Source: Azorhizobium sp965227945 (GTDB taxonomy: Bacteria > Pseudomonadota > Alphaproteobacteria > Rhizobiales > Xanthobacteraceae). Taken from it: DNA of 64,000 nt. The stretch spans positions 2,232,001 to 2,296,000 of the forward strand of contig CBDDGQ010000006.1 of assembly GCA_965227945.1 (NCBI GenBank), given 5' to 3'. Under the pieces are notes generated by a model. The model searched no databases. It saw nothing but the letters and a program-made list of their open reading frames with translations, and was not told where the DNA came from. Both the position numbers and the translations under genes were made by a program. Shown in pieces: positions 26,978 to 36,347 of this stretch. Position 1 is the first letter of the stretch; each line of letters starts with the position of its first letter.

Positions 26978-27000
26978 ATAATGAAACGTCATTTCATTAT
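26978..27000. promoter_or_regulatory. Palindromic operator, candidate IclR site
   Basis: A perfect 9-bp inverted repeat, ATAATGAAA and TTTCATTAT with a 5-base spacer, lies 40 bases upstream of the iclR-type start. It sits in a short AT-rich island in otherwise GC-rich DNA. IclR regulators bind palindromes of this size. A further GTTTCATTTTGAA element adjoins on the left. It could control the operon on one side and the acyl-CoA dehydrogenase group on the other. Confidence 0.65.
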
Positions 27001-27160
27001 CATTACGCTATGACGCCGATTCACTGGGGTCAAGGCTCGGCTGATCTTTTCTTCTCTTGCGCTGCACCATGGCCGCGCCGCGCCGGTGGCGCCCGCCAGC
27101 TGCCCCCAGGGAACAAAGCCCGTGCCGCGTCGCTTGAGCCCATGATTGTGCGAGGCGACC

Positions 27161-28336
27161 ATGGCTCCTTCCCCCACTGTGCTCCGATCCCCGCGTCCGC
27201 CGACGCCGGATCTCCTGCTGCGCCACCTGCGCGCGGCGGCGGACGACTTGGCGCGGCGCGCGGTCGCCCTCGACCATGACGGCGCCTTTCCGGCCGAGGA
27301 CGTGCGCGAGCTGGCGGCCATGGGCGCGCTCAGCGCGCCGCTGCCGGCGGCATTCGGGGGGCTCGGGCTCGGCACCACGCCGGAGGGCGCGCTGCCCTTG
27401 ATGCAGGTGCTGCATCTCATCGGCTCCGCCAGCCTGCCGTTGGGCCGGATCTATGAGGGCCATGTGAACGCCCTGAATCTGGTGGTGCGCCATGGCACCC
27501 CGGCGCAGGTGGCCAGCGCCGCCGCCGATGCCCAAGCCGGCCGGCTGTTCGGCGTGTGGAACACCGAAGGGGCCGACGGCCTGCGGCTGGTGCGCGACGG
27601 TGAGGCGGTGACGCTGGAGGGCGGCAAGACCTTTGCCTCCGGCGCGGGCTGGGTGGACCGTCCCCTCGTCACCGCGCAGGTGGCGGAGGGGGCGCGGGTG
27701 ATGGTGCTGGCGCGGCTCGATCTGCCTGCCGATTCCGACCGCGCCGACCTGTCGTCCTGGCAGGCCCATGGCATGCGCGCCTCCGCCACGGGCAGCTTCG
27801 ATTTCACCGGCCTTGCGGTGGCCCCCGCCGACGTGATCGGGGTGCCCGATGCCTATCATCGGCAGCCGGAATTCTCCGCCGGCGCCTGGCGCTTTGCCGC
27901 CGTGCAATCGGGCGGCATCGCCCGTCTTCTGGACGAGGCGCGGCGCCACCTCGTCCGCACCGGCCGCGCGGACGATCCGCACCAGCGCCTGCGCGTGGGG
28001 CAGGCGGCGGTGGCGGCGGAAACCGCATTGCTGTTCGTTCGCCGCGCCGCCGAACTGGCGGAGGACGCGGCGGGCCATCCGGCGGACGCGGATCCGGCGG
28101 CGGTGATGGCCTATGTGGGCCTGGCCCGCACCGCCGTGGAGCGCGCCGGGCTTGATGTGCTGGAACTGGTCCACCGCTCCGTCGGCCTCGCCGGCTTCCT
28201 GGCGCCGCATCCGCTCGAGAAGCTCAGCCGCGATCTGTCCACCTATCTGCGCCAGCCGGCGCCGGACCGCGCGCTCACCGAGGCGGCCGGCTTCGTCCTG
28301 TCCCGCGACACCGCGTTTGGAGATTTGTGGTCATGA
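27161..28336 (+). CDS. Acyl-CoA dehydrogenase family protein
   Basis: The 391-residue protein has the three-part acyl-CoA dehydrogenase layout. An N-terminal helical part contains PLPAAFGGLGLGTTPEG, the central beta domain contains NTEGADGLRLVRDGEAV and GGKTFASGAGWVDRPL, and a C-terminal helical bundle contains FAAVQSGGIARLLDEARRHL. It binds FAD and normally introduces a double bond into an acyl thioester. Sequence is divergent from fatty-acid enzymes and I do not see the usual catalytic glutamate with certainty. ATG 27161 follows GCGAGG. The next start overlaps its stop (ATGA), so the product is tied to the deacetylase and methyltransferase that follow. Confidence 0.82.
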   Translation: MAPSPTVLRSPRPPTPDLLLRHLRAAADDLARRAVALDHDGAFPAEDVRELAAMGALSAPLPAAFGGLGLGTTPEGALPLMQVLHLIGSASLPLGRIYEGHVNALNLVVRHGTPAQVASAAADAQAGRLFGVWNTEGADGLRLVRDGEAVTLEGGKTFASGAGWVDRPLVTAQVAEGARVMVLARLDLPADSDRADLSSWQAHGMRASATGSFDFTGLAVAPADVIGVPDAYHRQPEFSAGAWRFAAVQSGGIARLLDEARRHLVRTGRADDPHQRLRVGQAAVAAETALLFVRRAAELAEDAAGHPADADPAAVMAYVGLARTAVERAGLDVLELVHRSVGLAGFLAPHPLEKLSRDLSTYLRQPAPDRALTEAAGFVLSRDTAFGDLWS

Positions 28337-29076
28337 CCCTGCGTGCGGAGGATTATCTCACCGCCATGGAGCATCTGCCGCTGAAGTCGATTGCCCAGTT
28401 CGACCTCACCGGCCTGGTGGTGGTTGCGCCCCATCCCGATGACGAGAGTCTCGGCTGCGGCGGGCTGATCGCGGCGGCGCGGGCGCAGGATGTGCCGGTG
28501 GCCATCGTGGTGGTGAGCGATGGGGTCGGCTCGCATCCCCATTCGCCGTCTTATCCGCCGGAGCGGCTGCGGGCACTGCGCAAGGCGGAGGCGGTGGCTG
28601 CGGCGGGTGAATTGGGCGTGCCGGCGGACGCTGTCCATTTCCTGCGCCTGCCCGATCGCTTCGTTCCCGTCAGCGGACCGGAGGCGGACGCGGCCATCGC
28701 GCAGATCGCCGCCATCGCCGAGGCCTGCGGCGCCAATCTGATGACGGTCACCTGGCAGCACGACCCCCATTGCGACCACACCGCCGCGTTTGCCCTGGCG
28801 CGGGCGGCGGCGGTCCGTCAGCCGGGGCTTCGGTTGCTGGCCTATCCGGTATGGGGCTTCACCCTGCCGCCGGACTTCGCCCTCAACGAGGCGTCCCCCG
28901 CCGGCTTCCGTCTGGCGGTGGCGGACCATCTGCCGGCCAAGCGACGGGCCATCGCGGCGCACCGCTCCCAGGTCTCGCCGCTGATCGCCGACGATCCCGA
29001 CGGCTTCATGCTCACCCCGCAGGATCTGGCGCGGTTCGAGCGGCCGCATGAGATCTATCTGGAGGTTGCGCTATGA
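28333..29076 (+). CDS. PIG-L family N-deacetylase
   Basis: The 247-residue protein has the LmbE/PIG-L zinc motif VVVAPHPDDESLGCGGLI, where His, Asp and Asp form the site, and the later WQHDPHCDHTAAF supplying another histidine. Family members remove acetyl or other acyl groups from N-acylated sugars, as in mycothiol and GPI synthesis. It is sandwiched between an acyl-CoA dehydrogenase-like gene and a NodS-like methyltransferase, with 4-base overlaps on both sides. A deacylated sugar amine may thus be methylated next. The ATG at 28333 was preferred over a GTG at 28327. Confidence 0.88.
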   Translation: MTLRAEDYLTAMEHLPLKSIAQFDLTGLVVVAPHPDDESLGCGGLIAAARAQDVPVAIVVVSDGVGSHPHSPSYPPERLRALRKAEAVAAAGELGVPADAVHFLRLPDRFVPVSGPEADAAIAQIAAIAEACGANLMTVTWQHDPHCDHTAAFALARAAAVRQPGLRLLAYPVWGFTLPPDFALNEASPAGFRLAVADHLPAKRRAIAAHRSQVSPLIADDPDGFMLTPQDLARFERPHEIYLEVAL

Positions 29077-29657
29077 ACCGTCATGTGGGCTCTCTGCCTC
29101 CCACCTATTTCGAAAACCTCTACACCACCGACCCGGACCCGTGGCAGTTCGCCACCAGCCCCTATGAGCGGGCGAAATACGCCGCCACCTTGGCCGCCCT
29201 GCCGCTGCCGCGCTATGCCAACGCCTTCGAGGTGGGATGCGCCATCGGGGTTCTGACCCAGCAACTGGCCCCGCGTTGCGATCATCTGCTGTCGGTGGAC
29301 GTTTCGGACCGGGCGCTGTCGGCAGCCCGTGGGCGCTGCGCCGGGTTGCCGCAGGTGCGCTTTGACCACTGTCGGGTGCCGCACGACTGGCCGGAGGACA
29401 CCTTCGATCTCATCCTGCTCTCGGAGGTGATCTATTATCTGTCGCCGGACGATGTGACGCTCCTGGCCGGAAAGGTACGGGCAAGTGCGCGAGCCGGAGC
29501 GACCGTGCTGCTGGTACACTGGACCGGCGAGACCGATTATCCGCTGAGCGGGGATGCCGCCGCCGGCCTGTTCATCGGCGCGCTGGAGCGCGAGACCACG
29601 CACCGCTGGTCCACGCGCGCCGCGGCCTATCGCATGGATCGCCTGGTCCTCGCCTGA
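29073..29657 (+). CDS. NodS-like SAM-dependent methyltransferase
   Basis: The 194-residue protein resembles NodS. The leader PPTYFENLYTTDPDPWQFAT precedes SAM motif I FEVGCAIGVLTQQLA and LLSVDVSDRALSAAR, then FDLILLSEVIYYLSPDD. NodS N-methylates the deacetylated glucosamine end of Nod factors in rhizobia. Here there are no nodABC genes, so an analogous sugar amine from the preceding PIG-L enzyme is the more likely substrate. Its ATG overlaps the deacetylase stop. Confidence 0.88.
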   Translation: MNRHVGSLPPTYFENLYTTDPDPWQFATSPYERAKYAATLAALPLPRYANAFEVGCAIGVLTQQLAPRCDHLLSVDVSDRALSAARGRCAGLPQVRFDHCRVPHDWPEDTFDLILLSEVIYYLSPDDVTLLAGKVRASARAGATVLLVHWTGETDYPLSGDAAAGLFIGALERETTHRWSTRAAAYRMDRLVLA

Positions 29658-29770
29658 TCCCCATCGGCTATGCCATCGGCCCCGGATCTGCGATAACCAC
29701 CTCGGCGGTGGGGGTGGCGCCACGCCGGACGGCAGGGGGCCGCGACCGGTTCCGAGGGAATGGAGTGCGC

Positions 29771-30712
29771 ATGGCACAGGCGAACGGTTCCGGACAGACG
29801 GCAGGGGGTCACGGTCCCAAGCATATGGGCAACCCGGACGACATCATTCCGCGGGACCTGCGCTTCGGGATTCTCGCCAACCCCATCCGGCATTGGTATG
29901 AGAATGATCTCATCAAGACCATCCTGATCGATGGCCTCTCGGTGTTTCTGCCCGAGGGCGAGCGTTTCTTCATCCGGTCCCTCAAGCACTTCGGTCCCAA
30001 GCTCACAGACCGGGAGCTGGCCGCCGAAATCAACGGCTATGCGGTGCAGGAAGCCTTCCACACCCGCGAGCATGAAGAATACAACAAGGCGATGACGGCG
30101 CTCGGCTACAATGTGGACGAGATGGAGCGGCCGATCCGCTTCGGCTTCGAGGTGGTCAAGAACCCGCTGCACCGCCTCACCATCACCTGCGCCATCGAGC
30201 ATATGACGGCCACGCTCTCCACCTTGACCCTTCGGCATCCCGAGCTGCTGGACAATGCCGCCCCCTCCTATCGGCGGCTTTGGATGTGGCACGCGCTGGA
30301 GGAGCTGGAGCACAAGGCGGTGGCCCTCGACGTGCTCAATGCCGCCACCCCGGACATGTCCGGCTTTCAGCGCTACTGGCTGCGGGTGCTGGGGATGAAC
30401 GGCACGCTGTTCCCCTTCCTGGTGATCTTCCTGCGCAACGTGCCCATTTATGCCCGCACCGACGGCGTGAAAACGGGCCTGCGCTTCTGGCTGCGCTTCA
30501 CCTGGGTGGTGCTGGGATCGCCCGGCTATTGGCGCCGCTGCCTGCCCAATGTGCTGCGCTATTATTTGCCCGGTTTCGATCCGCGCAACAGCGACGACGC
30601 CGAACTGATGGCGAAGGGCCGCGCCTGGCTGGCGGCGGACATGCCGCCCGGCAGCCCGCCGGCGCCCGCGCGACCGGTGCCCCCCGCTGCGTCTGCCGCA
30701 TCCGCCGGCTGA
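29771..30712 (+). CDS. PF10118-type metal-dependent hydrolase-like protein
   Basis: The 313-residue protein matches the poorly studied family PF10118. It has EAFHTREHEEYNKAM, CAIEHMTATLSTL and WHALEELEHKAVALDVL, three Glu/His pairs arranged as in helical di-metal proteins. It also has a hydrophobic segment with YWLRVLGMNGTLFPFLVIFL. The chemical role is unproven despite the family name. The last residues are rich in proline and alanine. It is followed after 11 bases by a methyltransferase gene in the same direction. Confidence 0.75.
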   Translation: MAQANGSGQTAGGHGPKHMGNPDDIIPRDLRFGILANPIRHWYENDLIKTILIDGLSVFLPEGERFFIRSLKHFGPKLTDRELAAEINGYAVQEAFHTREHEEYNKAMTALGYNVDEMERPIRFGFEVVKNPLHRLTITCAIEHMTATLSTLTLRHPELLDNAAPSYRRLWMWHALEELEHKAVALDVLNAATPDMSGFQRYWLRVLGMNGTLFPFLVIFLRNVPIYARTDGVKTGLRFWLRFTWVVLGSPGYWRRCLPNVLRYYLPGFDPRNSDDAELMAKGRAWLAADMPPGSPPAPARPVPPAASAASAG

Positions 30713-30723
30713 GAGGCACCCCC

Positions 30724-31542
30724 ATGGCCAGTCGCCTGTTTACGCCGATGCTCGACGCCATCGATCGCGGCGCCTTTCCCCGCACCCGCAAATGGGCGTG
30801 GCGGCGGCTTTACAACATGCTGTCCCGCTTCTGGCGGGACGATGATTGGCGGTTCATGAACTACGGCTTCGTGCCGGACGGCCCGCCGTTCCCCCTGAAG
30901 GCCGATGATGAGCCCGAGCGCGCCTTCATCGGCCTCTACCAGCAGGCGGTGGACGGTCTGCCGCTGGCCGGCGCGCGGGTGCTGGAAGTGGGCTCCGGCC
31001 GGGGCGGCGGATCGCGCTACATGGCGCGCTATTATGCGCCGGCGTCCGTGACCGGCCTCGACTATTCCCCCGAGACGGTGCGCCTCGCCCAGCGCCTCAA
31101 TGCGGGCGTGCCGGGGCTGAGCTACCAGACCGGCGATGCGGAACATCTGCCCTTCCCGGACGGGTCGTTCGACATCGTGATCAATATCGAATCCTCCCAT
31201 TGCTACGCCGACGTGCCCGCCTTCGCCCGCGAAGTGGCGCGGGTTCTGGTCCCCGGCGGGTGGTTCACATTCGCCGACATGCGCGGCAAAGGCATGCTGT
31301 CCGCGCTCGACCAGCAGCTGGCAGCGCCGGGCCTGCATCTGGTGGCGCAGCGCGATCTGTCCCACGGCGCGGTGGCGGCGCTCGATGCGGTGGACCGACG
31401 CAAGCGCGAGCGGATCGGCCGCATGCGGGTGCTGCAGAGCTTCGTGTCGGAATTTGCCGGGGCCAAGGGCTCCACCCTCTACAAGGGCCTGGCCGCCGGA
31501 CAGGTGGTCTATGTGGCCCGCCGCTATCGCAAGGTGGGCTGA
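30724..31542 (+). CDS. SAM-dependent methyltransferase (lipid/phthiotriol type)
   Basis: The 272-residue protein has a long N-terminal lead. Motif I then follows as RVLEVGSGRGGGSRYMARYY, with SVTGLDYSPETVRLAQ, GDAEHLPFPDGSFDIVINIES and the motif EVARVLVPGGWFTFADMRG. The pattern is that of methyltransferases acting on long-chain or aromatic lipids. It would be cotranscribed with the PF10118 protein gene. The start ATG is at 30724 and no earlier start has support. The substrate is unknown. Confidence 0.85.
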   Translation: MASRLFTPMLDAIDRGAFPRTRKWAWRRLYNMLSRFWRDDDWRFMNYGFVPDGPPFPLKADDEPERAFIGLYQQAVDGLPLAGARVLEVGSGRGGGSRYMARYYAPASVTGLDYSPETVRLAQRLNAGVPGLSYQTGDAEHLPFPDGSFDIVINIESSHCYADVPAFAREVARVLVPGGWFTFADMRGKGMLSALDQQLAAPGLHLVAQRDLSHGAVAALDAVDRRKRERIGRMRVLQSFVSEFAGAKGSTLYKGLAAGQVVYVARRYRKVG

Positions 31543-31575
31543 GCGCGCACCCTGGGCGTTCCGTAGGTGGCGCAT

Positions 31576-32790
31576 TCAGGCAGTTTGGCGTTGCGCCAGC
31601 CATGCCCCGTCCTGATCTGACGCGTCACCTGTGGCGGCGGCGGGCGCGTCCAGCATCTGCAACAGCGCCCGCACCGACCGCCCGTGGGCCGGCATCTGGC
31701 TCGGCCGCAGCGCCCGCCGAACCAGCAAAGGGCTGCGCGCCTCCACGTCATCCCAGAAGGCGCCGAAGGTGTCGGCGATGGGCGTCATCGGCTCAGCCAG
31801 CCGCAGGGCCGAGCGCCAGGCGTGCACTCCCAGCGTGCCCGACCCGTGCCATCGCCGCAGGCGGCGGCGCCAGATCAGGCGTCGCACCGCGCCCGGCGCG
31901 GTCTCCAGTTCCGCATCGCCGGGACCATCGGGATTGTTGCAGCGTTCCCGCAAGGTGTCCGCCGCGCCGCCCACGGCACGCCCGTCCAGCCGGGCCGAGG
32001 TGGTCACCAGCAAGTGCGGATCGTGGCGGATGGGAATGTCGGCGCAGCGCAAGGCGCGGGCCAGCGCCCGGTCTTCCCCGCACGGGGCATCGGGCAGACC
32101 GCCGACGGCGCGATAGGCGGCCAGGGTGACCCCGAAGCTGGCGCCGGAGGCCGTGCGGTGATTGGGCCAGGGATCGCGAGAGCACGGGTCCATCCGCGCC
32201 GCCAGCTGGAGCAGGGCGGCCTCGTAATCATCCTCCAGCGCCGCGCGCTGGCGCAAGGCGGCCGGCAGGGCGGCCAATTCGTCCGGGTCGAGTCGGACCC
32301 GGCCCGCCACGGCGCCGCAGCCGGCGGCGAAGGCCAGCCCAGCGCGGTCCACCCAGTCCGGCGGCACCTGGCTGTCCGCATCGGTGGTGAGCAGCCCGGC
32401 GTCGGGCCGGCCCGCCTGTTCCAGCCACAGCGCGGCCACGTCCATGGCCAGGCCCCGGGCAAAGCCGGCATTGGCCTGGAATGGCGGCAGGCGGATCTCG
32501 GCGATCAGCGCCGGCATGGCGCTGCGGGCGAGCCGGTCGCGCGCCACCTGGGCGGTGGCGTCGGTGCAGTTGTTGAGCAGAAGCACCACGGCCACGGCGC
32601 CGTTTGGCAACGGGCGGCCGGCACCGTCGCGCTGGGCGATCAGCGCATCAAGGCAGGGGCCGATGCGGTCCACTTCGTCGCGCACGGGAATGGCCACCAC
32701 CGCGGCCAGGTGCGGCAGGACACCCGTCGGCAGATTGGCGGCCAGCGACAGCGCAGTGTGGGTCCGGTTCTGAAGGCAATCGTGGCGCAT
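31576..32790 (-). CDS. Family 2 glycosyltransferase
   Basis: The protein of about 404 residues has a GT-A domain. AAVVAIPVRDEVDRIGPCLD is the nucleotide-binding strand, followed by LLLNNCTD and the metal-binding TTDADSQVPPDWVDRAG. GEDRALARALRCADIPIRHD then marks the base region. The C-terminal hundred residues are specific to this subgroup. It is encoded opposite to the two genes on its left and converges with the methyltransferase. The start is uncertain: TTG 32814, ATG 32796 and ATG 32790 are in frame, and the last has a GGGA at a suitable distance. It may complete the deacetylase/methyltransferase group nearby. Confidence 0.8.
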   Translation of the reverse strand: MRHDCLQNRTHTALSLAANLPTGVLPHLAAVVAIPVRDEVDRIGPCLDALIAQRDGAGRPLPNGAVAVVLLLNNCTDATAQVARDRLARSAMPALIAEIRLPPFQANAGFARGLAMDVAALWLEQAGRPDAGLLTTDADSQVPPDWVDRAGLAFAAGCGAVAGRVRLDPDELAALPAALRQRAALEDDYEAALLQLAARMDPCSRDPWPNHRTASGASFGVTLAAYRAVGGLPDAPCGEDRALARALRCADIPIRHDPHLLVTTSARLDGRAVGGAADTLRERCNNPDGPGDAELETAPGAVRRLIWRRRLRRWHGSGTLGVHAWRSALRLAEPMTPIADTFGAFWDDVEARSPLLVRRALRPSQMPAHGRSVRALLQMLDAPAAATGDASDQDGAWLAQRQTA

Positions 32791-32881
32791 GATCATTCCC
32801 GTGGCGCGTGGCAAACGGCGGCCGGGGCCGGGATGTTCCCTACGTCAAGGGCGGGCGCGAGCGCGCGGCGCATGAAGCGAC

Positions 32882-32913
32882 CCCGGCACCGGTGGCGGAC
32901 CACCGGTGCCGGG
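32882..32913 (-). terminator. Strong hairpin after the RND efflux operon
   Basis: A perfect 14-bp stem pairs 32882-32895 with 32900-32913 across a 4-base loop. It lies about 90 bases past the RND gene stop on the minus strand. No T-run follows, so it may only stabilise the transcript end or work together with Rho. Confidence 0.45.
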
Positions 32914-33004
32914 CGGAGGGGGACTGGAACCGGGCGGTGTCCCAGCCCCTCTCAAGCTCTCCTGCCGTCGGCAGGGTGCGTGCGTCTCCTGACGGAGGTC
33001 AGGG

Positions 33005-36000
33005 TCAGTGCCCGGCGGCAGGTGCCGGCGGCAGGTCGCCGGCGGTGTCCAGCGGTTCCACGGCGCCGTGATGCACCAAGGGCCGATTGCCGGCGAGGCG
33101 CCGCAGCAGCACGTAAAACACCGGGGTGAGGAAGATGCCGAACACCGTCACCCCGAGCATGCCGGCGAACACCGCCACCCCCATGGCATGGCGCATTTCC
33201 GCGCCGGCGCCGGTGGACGTGACCAGCGGCACCACACCCATGATGAAGGCGAGCGAGGTCATCAGGATCGGCCGCAGCCGCAGCCGGCTGGCCTCGATGG
33301 CGGCGGCCACCGGTGTGTAGCCGGTGAACTCCAGCTCGCGGGCAAACTCCACGATCAGGATGGCGTTCTTGGCCGACAATCCCACCAGCACGATCAGGCC
33401 GATCTGGGTGAAGACATTGTTGTCCCCGCCCGAATACCAGACCCCGATCATGGCCGCGAGCAGGCCCATGGGCACGATCATGATGATCGCCAGCGGCAAG
33501 GTCAGGCTTTCGTACTGGGCCGCCAGCACCAGGAACACCAGCAGGATCGACAGCGGGAACACCCAGATGGCGGAGTTGCCGGCGATGATGTCCTGATAGG
33601 TCAGCTCGGTCCATTCGAAGCCGAAGCCCTTGGGCAGGGTTTCCGCCGCGATCCGCTCCACCGCCGCCTGCGCCTCGCCGGACGAGAAGCCCGGTGCGGC
33701 GCCACCATTGATGTCTGCGGACAGGAAGCCGTTGTAGCGCATGGCCCGCTCCGGTCCCGCCGCCTGCTTGACCTTGAGCAGCGCGGAGAGCGGGATCATC
33801 TCGCCGCGCGAGGAGCGCACCTTCAGCTGGCCGATGTCGTCCGGCCGGGCGCGGAACTTGGCATCCGCCTGCACCCGCACCGTGTAGGTGCGCCCGAAGG
33901 TGTTGAAGTCGTTCACATAGGCCGAGCCGAGATAGATCTGCAGGGTGTTGAACACATCGGTGACCGCGACTCCCAGCTGGCGGGCTTTGACCCGGTCGAT
34001 ATCCGCATAAAGCTGCGGCACGTTCACCTGGTAGGAGGAGAACAGCCCGGCCAATTCCGGCGCCTGGGAGGCCTTGGCCATGAACGCCTTGGTGGCCTGG
34101 TCGAGGGCCTCATAGCCGAAGCCGGCGCGGTCCTCGATCTGCAGCTTGAAGCCGCCGATGGTGCCCAGCCCCTGCACCGGCGGGGGCGGGAACATGGCGA
34201 TGATCGCCTCGCGGATGCCGGCATATTTCATGTTCAGCGTCATGGCGATGGCGCCGCCCGCGAGGTCGGGAGTCTTGCGCTCCTCGAACGGCTTCAGGCT
34301 GACGAAGACGATGCCGGAGTTGGAGGAATTGGTGAAGCCGTTGATCGACAGGCCGGGGAAGGCGATGGCGGATTCCACGCCCGGCGTCTTCAGGGCGATG
34401 TCGCTCATCTGGCGGATCACCTCTTCGGTGCGGTCCAGCGTGGCGCCGTCCGGCAACTGGGCAAAGCCCACCAGATACTGCTTGTCCTGGCCCGGCACGA
34501 AGCCGCCGGGCACCGCCTTGAACATGCCGACGGTGAGCGCCACCAGGCCCACATAGACCACCATCATCAGCGCCTTGCGGGAGATGGCGCCCTTGACGCC
34601 CCGCCCATAGGCATTCGAGCCGCGGCGGAAGGCGGTGTTGAAGCCGCGGAACAGCCAGCCGAGCCCGCCGTCCAGGATGCGGGTGAGGCGGTCCTTGGGC
34701 GCGTCATGGCTCTTCAGCAGCAGGGCGGCCAGGGCCGGGGACAAGGTGAGCGAGTTGAAGGCGGAGATCACCGTCGAGATGGCGATGGTGAGGGCGAACT
34801 GCTTATAGAACTGGCCGGTGAGGCCGGTGATGAAGGCCAAAGGCACGAACACCGCGATCAGCACCAAAGCGATGGCGATGATCGGCCCGGAGACCTCGCG
34901 CATGGCCTTGTAGGTGGCCTCGCGCGGGGCGAGGCCGCCCTCGATGTTGCGCTCCACATTCTCCACCACAACGATGGCGTCATCCACCACGATGCCGATG
35001 GCCAGCACCAGGCCGAACAGGGTCAGCGCATTGATGGAGAAGCCCAGCACATGCATCACCGCAAAGGTGCCGACGATGGAGATGGGCACCGCCAGCAGCG
35101 GGATGATGGAGGCGCGCCAGGTCTGCAGGAACAGGATCACCACCAGCACCACCAGCAGCACCGCTTCCAGCAGGGTGTGGATCACCGCTTCGATGGAGGC
35201 GCGGACGAACTGGGTGGTGTCATAGACGATGGAGTACTGCACGCCTTCCGGCATGTTGCCCTGGAGTTCCTCCATGACCTTGCGGACCTTGTCGGAAATC
35301 TCGATGGCATTGGAGCCCGGCGACTGGAACACCGGCACCGCTACCGCCGACTTGTTGTTGAGCAGCGAGCGCAGGGCATAATCGGCAGCGCCCAGTTCGA
35401 TGCGCGCCACGTCGCGCAAGCGGGTGATCTCGCCATTGCTGCCGGTCTTCACCACGATCTCGCCGAACTCTTCCTCGGTGGCGAGGCGGCCCTGGGCATT
35501 GATGGTGAGCTGCACGTCGAGGCCGGGGACGCCGGGGGAGGCGCCCACCACGCCGGCGGCCGCCTGCACGTTCTGCGCCTGGATCTCGGTGACCACGTCG
35601 CTGGCGGACAGGCCGCGCTCGGCCATCTTCTGCGGGTCCAGCCAGACCCGCATGGAATAGTCGCCCGAGCCGAACAATTGCACGTCGCCGACGCCGTCGA
35701 TGCGGGCGAGCCGGTCCTTGACGTTGAGCACCGCGTAATTGCGCAGGTACGTCATGTCATAGCGGTCGTTTGGCGAGAGCAGATGGACCACCATCATGAG
35801 GTCGGGGGAACTCTTGATGGTGGTCACACCCAGCCGCCGCGCCTCTTCCGGCAGGCGGGGCTCTGCCTGCGAGACGCGGTTCTGCACCAGCTGCTGGGCC
35901 TTGTCCGGATCAGTGCCCAGCCGGAAGGTGACGGTCAGGGTCATCAGGCCGTCGGTGGTGGCCTGGCTGGTCATGTAGAGCATGCCCTCCACGCCATTGA

Positions 36001-36211
36001 GCGATTCCTCAATAGGGGTGGCGAGGGTCTCGGCGATGACCTTGGGGCTGGCGCCGGGATAGTTGGCGCGCACCACGATCTGCGGCGGCACCACTTCGGG
36101 ATATTCCGAGATCGGCATCACCCGCAGCGCGATGAGGCCGCCGAGAAAGATCAAGACGGATAGAACGCCGGCGAAGATCGGCCGGTCGATGAAGAATTTA
36201 GACAGGTTCAT
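33005..36211 (-). CDS. RND multidrug efflux permease (AcrB/MexF type)
   Basis: The 1068-residue inner-membrane pump has the full RND layout. A first segment (PIFAGVLSVLIFLGGLIALR) and the periplasmic pore loops (ISEYPEVVPPQIVVRANYPG) are followed by transmembrane segments 2-6, which include the proton-relay GIVVDDAIVVVENVERNIEG. A second half of the same build follows. It exports drugs or metabolites in exchange for protons, with the adaptor encoded just upstream and an outer-membrane channel. No TolC-like gene is seen nearby, so the channel must be encoded elsewhere. The length and N-terminus resemble MexF/OqxB. Confidence 0.96.
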   Translation of the reverse strand: MNLSKFFIDRPIFAGVLSVLIFLGGLIALRVMPISEYPEVVPPQIVVRANYPGASPKVIAETLATPIEESLNGVEGMLYMTSQATTDGLMTLTVTFRLGTDPDKAQQLVQNRVSQAEPRLPEEARRLGVTTIKSSPDLMMVVHLLSPNDRYDMTYLRNYAVLNVKDRLARIDGVGDVQLFGSGDYSMRVWLDPQKMAERGLSASDVVTEIQAQNVQAAAGVVGASPGVPGLDVQLTINAQGRLATEEEFGEIVVKTGSNGEITRLRDVARIELGAADYALRSLLNNKSAVAVPVFQSPGSNAIEISDKVRKVMEELQGNMPEGVQYSIVYDTTQFVRASIEAVIHTLLEAVLLVVLVVILFLQTWRASIIPLLAVPISIVGTFAVMHVLGFSINALTLFGLVLAIGIVVDDAIVVVENVERNIEGGLAPREATYKAMREVSGPIIAIALVLIAVFVPLAFITGLTGQFYKQFALTIAISTVISAFNSLTLSPALAALLLKSHDAPKDRLTRILDGGLGWLFRGFNTAFRRGSNAYGRGVKGAISRKALMMVVYVGLVALTVGMFKAVPGGFVPGQDKQYLVGFAQLPDGATLDRTEEVIRQMSDIALKTPGVESAIAFPGLSINGFTNSSNSGIVFVSLKPFEERKTPDLAGGAIAMTLNMKYAGIREAIIAMFPPPPVQGLGTIGGFKLQIEDRAGFGYEALDQATKAFMAKASQAPELAGLFSSYQVNVPQLYADIDRVKARQLGVAVTDVFNTLQIYLGSAYVNDFNTFGRTYTVRVQADAKFRARPDDIGQLKVRSSRGEMIPLSALLKVKQAAGPERAMRYNGFLSADINGGAAPGFSSGEAQAAVERIAAETLPKGFGFEWTELTYQDIIAGNSAIWVFPLSILLVFLVLAAQYESLTLPLAIIMIVPMGLLAAMIGVWYSGGDNNVFTQIGLIVLVGLSAKNAILIVEFARELEFTGYTPVAAAIEASRLRLRPILMTSLAFIMGVVPLVTSTGAGAEMRHAMGVAVFAGMLGVTVFGIFLTPVFYVLLRRLAGNRPLVHHGAVEPLDTAGDLPPAPAAGH

Positions 36212-36347
36212 ATCGCCCTCGCACCCTCGCGGGTCAAAGCCGCCGTGGCCGCCCTGCGGGGCAGGGCGGTTGCAACGGGCTCATCGTCAGGTTCAGGCCG
36301 GGATCAGCGGCGCGGAGAGAGCCCCCGCGCCGGACCCGGCATCATTC

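Noticed and set aside
27161..29657. Nod-factor (nodABC-like) cluster
   Set aside because: A NodS-like and a PIG-L protein are present, but no NodA acyltransferase, NodB-type deacetylase or NodC synthase can be found, and no nod box was seen.
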